Shown: piece after piece, positions 58,274 to 64,000 of the stretch
How the letters are laid out: every line of letters begins with the position of its first letter
Numbering within the stretch: the first letter of the stretch is position 1
Assembly (NCBI GenBank): GCA_045642705.1
Contig: JAZUJK010000006.1
Location: 1-64,000, forward strand
Direction: 5' to 3'
Length of the DNA: 64,000 bases
From: UBA1227 sp045642705
GTDB taxonomy: Bacteria; Bacillota; Clostridia; Oscillospirales; Acutalibacteraceae
Made by a program: the position numbers and the translations under genes
The notes under the pieces: generated by a model
The model's input: the letters and a program-made list of their open reading frames with translations, nothing else
The model's database searches: none
What the model was told of the DNA's origin: nothing

Positions 58274-59171
58274 CCTTATTATCTTCCTTTTCGTTAATTT
58301 CTGGGAGGTTTGCGATTCGTTTTGCGAGATCTGCTTCAATCTCTGGTGGTTCAACATCCCAATTACGTCTTGTTGGGATGAGTGTTGCTGCAACTTTATT
58401 CTGCCCATTACTCTTGAGATAAGCGTTGAGGAAGAAACAGAAAATTACAGCACCGAGAAGTGCAACGCCCATATCTTTCATTGTGTCATATAGGCCTATA
58501 TCGAGATATCCATTAAATGGAAATGTTCCATAAGGATCTACGGTTACTGATGTTATGTCATGAACTGGAACGGCAATATTGGAATTGGTATCGTCAAGCA
58601 TTACGGTTTGGAAGCCTTTAATTATGGTATCCTTTTGCATATCTTTTCCAAAGAGATTGTCCATTCCGAACTCAACGAATTCCCATAGGACTGCAACAAG
58701 CATTGTGAATCCTACAGAGAATGTACATAGGAAGTTCCTGCTCATTGAAAACTTTGCATTTGAATCTAAGTCCTTGTTAAGAAGGTCAAATAGGGAGAAG
58801 CCCAGCGCCGCACACATAAATCCATAAATTGTGTGAAGCATGGTGTCCCAACCTGGGAACTTAACATAGAATGAGAAGATTTCGCCTAGGATATTTGCTG
58901 AGAAAATAAAGAACAAAACTATTATTTCAAAAATTGTTGGAAGGTCTGCCTTGAAAGCTCTTTCGAAGAAAGGTGGGAGGCAGAAGAAAACAAGTGCTAA
59001 AAATGCTTGTGCTAGATATTCATAGTGTTTATTTAGTATTGAAATAATGATTATGGCAATAACGATGAGACGTAAAATCATATAGATATAAAATGATGAT
59101 TTTGATTGTCCATACTGCTCTGACATGAGCTTCAGTAACTTGATATCGCCACGAAGCAGATTTAATTTCAT
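58263..59171 (-). CDS. Multi-pass membrane protein, DUF2238-like
   Basis: This 302-residue protein has about six hydrophobic helices and a charged cytoplasmic tail ending EKEDNKDDK. The segment FPGWDTMLHTIYGFMCAALGF (near residue 115) recalls the DUF2238 family, whose function is unknown. An extracellular-type loop with GMDNLFGKDMQKDTIIKG follows. The ATG at 59171 has GGAGATG upstream; a longer start is less likely. A consensus promoter (TTGATA-17-TATAAT) lies on the minus strand at 59196-59224. It is the first gene of the four-gene envelope unit. Confidence 0.72.
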   Translation of the reverse strand: MKLNLLRGDIKLLKLMSEQYGQSKSSFYIYMILRLIVIAIIIISILNKHYEYLAQAFLALVFFCLPPFFERAFKADLPTIFEIIVLFFIFSANILGEIFSFYVKFPGWDTMLHTIYGFMCAALGFSLFDLLNKDLDSNAKFSMSRNFLCTFSVGFTMLVAVLWEFVEFGMDNLFGKDMQKDTIIKGFQTVMLDDTNSNIAVPVHDITSVTVDPYGTFPFNGYLDIGLYDTMKDMGVALLGAVIFCFFLNAYLKSNGQNKVAATLIPTRRNWDVEPPEIEADLAKRIANLPEINEKEDNKDDK

Positions 59172-59195
59172 AGAATCATCTCCATAATAGCACAT

Positions 59196-59224
59196 ATTAT
59201 ACCATATATTGTATTATATATCAA
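59196..59224 (-). promoter_or_regulatory. Promoter of the GT2-GtrA-glycosidase operon
   Basis: On the minus strand TTGATA (59219-59224) and TATAAT (59196-59201) have a 17-bp spacer, 25 bp before the first start codon. Confidence 0.75.
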
Positions 59225-59344
59225 TAATAATACATTATATGTAGTTGCTATATTGAAAAGATTAATAAAAATATATTTATATAGATTTATTGATGCTAAG
59301 TATGGTAAAATATTTCCAACATATTTTTTGTTGGAGGTTTATTC

Positions 59345-60511
59345 ATGAATAAAGTAAACAATTATCCAGTTATTTTGATTCATGGTTTCCTTTGCTGGGG
59401 ATCTGAGTCAAATGTAAACCAGTTCCTTCCTTGCATGGGTATGTGGCATGGTAATGCACGCGATGCAATTATGGAAGAGGGCAACGTATGCTACACACCT
59501 CATATCGGTCCTTTCACAAGCATGTGGGACAGAGCTTGTCTCCTCTATGCAATGATTAAGGGCGGTCGTGTAGACTTTGGTAAGGTTCATTCAGAGAAGT
59601 ATGGTCACGAGCGTTATGGTGAGACATTCCCTGGCTATATTCCTGATTGGGGCGAGCTTGATGAAGCTGGCAAGATCAAGAAGGTAATTCTTATCGGTCA
59701 CTCATTCGGTGCTCCTACAACTCGTACACTTATTCATCTTCTTGCAGAGGGTGATGAGGAGGAGCGCGCTGGCACACCAGAGAACGAGCTCTCTGATCTC
59801 TTTAAGGGTGGCAAAGCTAACTGGATTCATGCAGAGGTTACTCTTGCTGGTACACATAATGGTGTTACACTTCCAGATGCTGGCCGTCCACTTGTTAAGC
59901 CAATGTCAACAGCTCTCTTTGCTATCGGTAACTTGACATCAGGCACATGGTTCTCAAGATTCTATAACTTCCGTCTTGAGCAGTTTGGTTTCTGCTCAAC
60001 AGAGAAGCATATTCCTCTTTCAATGGACAAGATTAATCATCTTACAAGCCTTGAAAAGGATAATATCTATTATGAGCTCTCAACTAAGGGCGCTAAGGAC
60101 TGCATGAAGGACTACAAGATCTACGACAACATTTATTACTTCTCATATTATGGTCGTAGAACTCGTCGTAAGTTCGGTATCGAGTATCCATCTAAGGATA
60201 TCTGGCTTCCACTTCGTTTGTTCAGCCCATTCGAGTGTCTCTACAGTGACAAGGATCACAAGGGCGAAAGCTGGCAGGCAAACGATGGTATCGTTAATGT
60301 TGCAGCAGCTCATCATCCAGATGGACAGCCATTCGTTGAGTATGCAGACTTAAAGTCTGATGCTGATATCAAGCCAGGCGAGTGGGTAGTAATGCCACAG
60401 GAGTGGAAAGATCATACATCTTACATGGGCGTTGGCGAGAATCATGAAGTATATCAGAACTTCTTCAAGGAAATCGTTAACAGATGCTCATCACTTCCAA
60501 CAATTGGCTAA
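59345..60511 (+). CDS. Lipase of family I.5 type without a signal peptide
   Basis: This 388-residue alpha/beta hydrolase resembles the Geobacillus/Staphylococcus lipases. It shares the N-terminal VILIHGFLCWGSES, DRACLLYAMIKGGRVDFGKVHSEKYGHERYG and the nucleophile Ser120 in IGHSFGA. LAGTHNGVTLPD and a late His (HTSYMG) can complete the triad. The zinc-site region is present in part. Known family members are secreted and have a signal sequence; none is seen here, so the protein is probably intracellular. GGAGGT precedes the ATG. Monocistronic; the terminator overlaps the next promoter. Confidence 0.84.
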   Translation: MNKVNNYPVILIHGFLCWGSESNVNQFLPCMGMWHGNARDAIMEEGNVCYTPHIGPFTSMWDRACLLYAMIKGGRVDFGKVHSEKYGHERYGETFPGYIPDWGELDEAGKIKKVILIGHSFGAPTTRTLIHLLAEGDEEERAGTPENELSDLFKGGKANWIHAEVTLAGTHNGVTLPDAGRPLVKPMSTALFAIGNLTSGTWFSRFYNFRLEQFGFCSTEKHIPLSMDKINHLTSLEKDNIYYELSTKGAKDCMKDYKIYDNIYYFSYYGRRTRRKFGIEYPSKDIWLPLRLFSPFECLYSDKDHKGESWQANDGIVNVAAAHHPDGQPFVEYADLKSDADIKPGEWVVMPQEWKDHTSYMGVGENHEVYQNFFKEIVNRCSSLPTIG

Positions 60512-60540
60512 TTGTTAACATTTGATTAATTAATAAAATT

Positions 60541-60578
60541 GAGTAGGCTTGAATAAGCCTACTCTTTTTTTTATAATA
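60541..60578 (+). terminator. Lipase terminator overlapping the GH2 promoter
   Basis: GAGTAGGCTT/AAGCCTACTC with loop GAAT is followed by eight T. The same bases hold TTGAAT (60549-60554) and TATAAT (60572-60577) with a 17-bp spacer, a good promoter for the GH2-galK genes. The terminator stem contains the -35 box. Confidence 0.8.
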
Positions 60579-60600
60579 TAATCGTTCGGGAGGTGCCGTA

Positions 60601-62973
60601 ATGCTTGAGAGAATTTATCTTAATGACAATTGGAATTTTTATCGCTTAGATGATAAAAAATCTGCCACTTTGGTGAGACTTCCACATACTAATACTGAAT
60701 TGCCATTTAACTATCTAGATGAGAATGATTATCAATTTGTTTCTGTCTATGAAAATGAATATTTTGCACCAAGTGATGGTAAGGATAAGTTATATTTTCT
60801 AACATTTGAAGGTGCCGCTCATAGGGCAACTGTATATGTAAATGATATAGAAGTAATTACTCACAATAATGGCTATACTGCATTTAAAGTTGAAATTTCC
60901 AAATATTTAAAATATGGCAAGTCCAACAAGATTAAAGTTGAACTCGATTCCAGAGAATCGCTTAATGTACCTCCATTTGGACATGTAATTGACTATCTCA
61001 CATATGGTGGACTATATCGTGAGGTTTATATTGATATAACCGAAAAAGCTTATATTGATGATGTTTTTGTAAGAACAGTCTCTTGCGACCGCGATTTAAA
61101 AACAGTGGCATTTGATTTAAAACTTGATACAACTGATGAAATTTCTCTAAAAGATGCAACTGTCGAAATTGCTATCTATGACGGTAAGAAACTAATTGCA
61201 AGAAGCGATAGAGAACATGCTCTTCGAGAGATGTCTATTAGATTATCATCATATGATTTCAAATTGTGGGATATAGATAAACCACAGATGTATAGAGCGC
61301 TGGCATCGCTGCGATGCGGCGATATGGTGGACGAGATTGAGGTGCGCTTCGGCGTACGCGATGCGCAGTTCAAAGCAGACGGATTTTACCTCAATGGTAA
61401 GAGGGTTAAAATCCGCGGCCTCAATCGCCACCAATCATATCCATATGTTGGATATGCGATGCCAGAGTCAATGCAGGCAAATGATGCATTTGTACTAAAG
61501 AATAAATTGTCTGTTAATGCTGTTCGTACTAGCCATTATCCTCAATCTAAATATTTCCTAGATGCTTGTGATAATCTCGGAATATTGGTATTTACTGAGT
61601 CACCTGGCTGGCAGCATATAGGTGACAAGGCTTGGAAAGAACAGCATCTAAAAAATGTTGAAGAGATGGTCTTACAATATAGAAATCATCCAAGCGTAAT
61701 TCTATGGGGAGTTCGTATCAATGAGTCCCAGGATGATGAGGAATTATATCTAAGAGCAAATGAAATCGCTCATAAACTAGATAATACGAGACCTACATCT
61801 GGCGTTAGATATCTCCAGATGAGTCAGATGCTCGAGGATGTATATGCATTCAATGATTTCTCTCATACTGGCAATAATAATGGCCTCCAGCCTAAGATGA
61901 TTGTTACACCAAAAGCCTGGAAGCCTTATCTCGTTTCAGAATATAATGGACACATGTTCCCAACAAAGATGTATGATGATGAGGCTCATCGTCTCAGCCA
62001 TGCTCTAAGACATGCCAATGTACTAAATAGTATGTATGATAGTAGTAATGGCATATCTGGCTGTTTTGGTTGGTGTATGGCAGATTATAATACGCACAAG
62101 GACTTTGGCAGTGGTGATAAGATCTGCTATCATGGCGTTCTTGATATGTTCCGCAATCCGAAACTCGCTGCTGCTGTTTATAGCAGCCAGGGAGACGGTG
62201 ATCCAGTTCTTGAAGTATCTTCTTCTATGGATATCGGAGAGCATCCAGCAGGCTCTCTCGGCGACGTATATGTATTTACCAACGCAGATTGTGTAAATTT
62301 ATATAAGAACGACAAGTTTATTGCGAGATTTGAGCCAGATAGAGAACACTATCCTAATATGCCTCATCCACCAATACTTATCAATGACCTAATAGGTTGT
62401 CAACTTGAGCGTGATGAGGGACTCAGTGCTAAGTCCGCCGATGGAATAAAACGTGCAGTTCATGGCTATATGACTGATAGCTATAAAGGCGTCCTAACAC
62501 CTAAGAATATTTATGGTCTCGGTTCTGCAATGCTCAGAGACAGAATAACAATAAAACATGGTATTGATATCGCTCTTAAATATGTTATGGGTTGGGGCTC
62601 AGATGTCACAATATATCGCTTTGATGCTATCAAGAATAATAGGGTAGTAAAGAGTGTAACTTGCGCACCAGCTAGTAGTATTTCACTCAGTATTGTCCCA
62701 TCATCAACTGTACTTCATGAAAATACAACTTATGATGTTGCCGAGATCAATATTTCTGCAATATCTGAATATGGAAATATAGTTCCTTACTATGATGAAC
62801 CAATTATTCTAAAAACTGAGGGACCAATTGAACTTATTGGACCAAGTGCAATACCACTTCGTGGTGGCGTTGCTGGTACATATGTTAAAACAATAGGTAA
62901 AACTGGCAAGGCTAAACTAATTGTTTCATCAGAACGTACAGGACAGCAAATTATTAATTTCACTATCAAATAG
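60601..62973 (+). CDS. Glycoside hydrolase family 2 (beta-galactosidase-type)
   Basis: This 790-residue retaining glycosidase has an N-terminal jelly-roll (about 1-165), an Ig-like domain (about 170-265) and a TIM barrel (about 265-560). The likely acid/base Glu375 is in GVRINES and the likely nucleophile Glu447 in VSEYNGHM. C-terminal beta domains follow (about 565-790). There is no signal peptide, so it works on imported sugars. The galactokinase gene that follows within 8 nt makes beta-galactoside the most likely substrate, but glucuronide or mannoside cannot be excluded from motifs alone. GGGAGGTG precedes the ATG. Confidence 0.87.
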   Translation: MLERIYLNDNWNFYRLDDKKSATLVRLPHTNTELPFNYLDENDYQFVSVYENEYFAPSDGKDKLYFLTFEGAAHRATVYVNDIEVITHNNGYTAFKVEISKYLKYGKSNKIKVELDSRESLNVPPFGHVIDYLTYGGLYREVYIDITEKAYIDDVFVRTVSCDRDLKTVAFDLKLDTTDEISLKDATVEIAIYDGKKLIARSDREHALREMSIRLSSYDFKLWDIDKPQMYRALASLRCGDMVDEIEVRFGVRDAQFKADGFYLNGKRVKIRGLNRHQSYPYVGYAMPESMQANDAFVLKNKLSVNAVRTSHYPQSKYFLDACDNLGILVFTESPGWQHIGDKAWKEQHLKNVEEMVLQYRNHPSVILWGVRINESQDDEELYLRANEIAHKLDNTRPTSGVRYLQMSQMLEDVYAFNDFSHTGNNNGLQPKMIVTPKAWKPYLVSEYNGHMFPTKMYDDEAHRLSHALRHANVLNSMYDSSNGISGCFGWCMADYNTHKDFGSGDKICYHGVLDMFRNPKLAAAVYSSQGDGDPVLEVSSSMDIGEHPAGSLGDVYVFTNADCVNLYKNDKFIARFEPDREHYPNMPHPPILINDLIGCQLERDEGLSAKSADGIKRAVHGYMTDSYKGVLTPKNIYGLGSAMLRDRITIKHGIDIALKYVMGWGSDVTIYRFDAIKNNRVVKSVTCAPASSISLSIVPSSTVLHENTTYDVAEINISAISEYGNIVPYYDEPIILKTEGPIELIGPSAIPLRGGVAGTYVKTIGKTGKAKLIVSSERTGQQIINFTIK

Positions 62974-62981
62974 GATAAATT

Positions 62982-64000
62982 ATGAATTACTGTAAATCCA
63001 AGGCCTTAGAGGCCTATGAAACTGCTTTTGGAAGCAGCTCCGGTGCAACTGTATATTTCGCGCCAGGACGCGTCAACCTAATCGGTGAGCACACCGATTA
63101 TAACGGTGGGCACGTCCTACCAGCCGCGCTCACTATTGGCACCTACGCCGCTGTTACACCTCGCTCTGATAAAATTTGCAGATTCTATTCCGCAAATTTT
63201 AAGAGCGACGGTATAGTTGAGCGCAGCATAGATAATCCAGTATATAAAGTAGATAAAGGATTTTCCAACTATCCACTTGGTGTTATCTGGGCTCTGCAAG
63301 AGGCTGGATACAATATAAACCACGGATTTGATATGGCAATCTATGGAGATATTCCAAGTAGTAGCGGTCTTTCTTCATCAGCATCGATAGAAGTCTTGAC
63401 ATGCTTTATCTGTAAAGAACTATTTGGTCTTGATATTTCAGGCGTTGATATGGCACTTATATCTCAGAAAGCCGAGAATAAGTTTATTGGTGTAAACTGT
63501 GGCATCATGGATCAATTCATTATTGCTATGGGAAAGCCAGCATATGCGACATATCTCGATACAAGCACACTGGAATATGAATATATTCCTGTAAATCTTG
63601 AAAACTCTAAGATCGTAATCGCATGTAGCAATAAGAAACGTGGCCTTATAGACTCAAAATATAATGAGAGACGAGAGGAATGTGAAATTGCTGTTGCTGA
63701 AATTGGCAATATTTCAGCACTCGGAGAACTAAATGAAGAACAGTTTCTTGATGTAAAGAATAAAATATCAAGCGATAGGATAATGAGAAGGGCAAGGCAT
63801 GCTGTTCTTGAGAATCAGAGAACTATCAAGGCTTGTCAAGCTCTCCGTCAAAATGATTTAGAACTATTCGGAAAACTGATGATAGAATCTCATATATCAC
63901 TTCGTGATGATTATGAGGTTACAGGAATAGAACTTGATACTCTCTTTAATGCTGCACTTTTACAAAATGGTGTCATTGGTAGCAGAATGACTGGTGCTGG
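62982..64000 (+). CDS. galK: Galactokinase (3' end outside the window)
   Basis: The first 339 codons of a GHMP kinase that phosphorylates galactose at C1 are seen. The signature GRVNLIGEHTDYNGGHVLPAA (about residues 29-49), the ATP loop GDIPSSSGLSSSAS (near 122) and MDQF are all present. The C-terminal GSRMTGAG motif is reached just at the window end, so about 50 codons are missing. It follows the GH2 gene by 8 nt: hydrolysis of a beta-galactoside and the first Leloir step are encoded together. Confidence 0.94.
   Translation, partial: MNYCKSKALEAYETAFGSSSGATVYFAPGRVNLIGEHTDYNGGHVLPAALTIGTYAAVTPRSDKICRFYSANFKSDGIVERSIDNPVYKVDKGFSNYPLGVIWALQEAGYNINHGFDMAIYGDIPSSSGLSSSASIEVLTCFICKELFGLDISGVDMALISQKAENKFIGVNCGIMDQFIIAMGKPAYATYLDTSTLEYEYIPVNLENSKIVIACSNKKRGLIDSKYNERREECEIAVAEIGNISALGELNEEQFLDVKNKISSDRIMRRARHAVLENQRTIKACQALRQNDLELFGKLMIESHISLRDDYEVTGIELDTLFNAALLQNGVIGSRMTGA

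Overview
The window looks like the chromosome of a low-GC, anaerobic, gut-type member of the Firmicutes (class Clostridia). The evidence is the Clostridia-like proteins (RNase J, GdpP, the ParE/ParC type, class Ic aspartate aminotransferase), strong Shine-Dalgarno sites, frequent GTG/TTG starts, canonical promoters and U-tract terminators, the meso-diaminopimelate dehydrogenase route, and sodium and ABC transport. The genus cannot be named from sequence alone.

Layout. 1-594 is the end of an rRNA operon in the unusual order 23S - tRNA-Lys(CUU) - tRNA-Glu(CUC) - 5S - tRNA-Asn(GUU). 593-3562 is a small accessory island bounded by a 60-bp direct repeat that starts at the tRNA-Asn CCA end, with a second copy of the tRNA-Asn 3' end inside. 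It carries a phage-type repressor, an ImmA-like metallopeptidase, a DUF4417-like protein behind a strongly structured leader, and a probable toxin/immunity pair, but no integrase. 3618-10251 holds a sodium:solute symporter and a lysine/DAP operon (dapA-lysA-dapA-dapB-ddh); similar operator-like half-sites lie at both promoters. 10260-13218 has a small membrane protein, a PepD-like dipeptidase and an EamA transporter.

13215-17179 is a self-contained transcription unit that I consider the best candidate for something undescribed. It encodes a LeuA-like protein that has lost its catalytic and metal motifs, followed by a fusion of a sugar-isomerase-type TIM barrel with an acyl-CoA synthetase. dinB and rnhA follow. 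19061-29354 is a housekeeping operon (RNase J, gdpP, rplI, dnaB, tilS, hpt, ftsH) in which FtsH has a tail of about 410 acidic, Pro/Glu-rich residues. 29388-34128 has parE, parC, secG and tRNA-Lys(UUU).

34213-47351 is an ABC-transport region with several fusions: a GAF-ABC ATPase with a coiled-coil FtsX permease, a lipoprotein/multi-SBP/permease polypeptide, its ATPase with an extra C-terminal domain, and two ATPase-FtsX fusions. An HD-GYP pseudogene lies between the two units. 47402-51283 (minus) has an IMP dehydrogenase resembling the Tritrichomonas foetus enzyme, an SCP2-domain protein with a histone-H1-like tail and a parvulin foldase. 51505-54456 has an aminotransferase and two related membrane-anchored proteins. 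54498-59171 (minus) is a four-gene envelope operon containing a GT2-GtrA-phosphodiester glycosidase fusion. 59345-64000 has a lipase I.5-like hydrolase, a GH2 glycosidase and galK, cut off by the window end.
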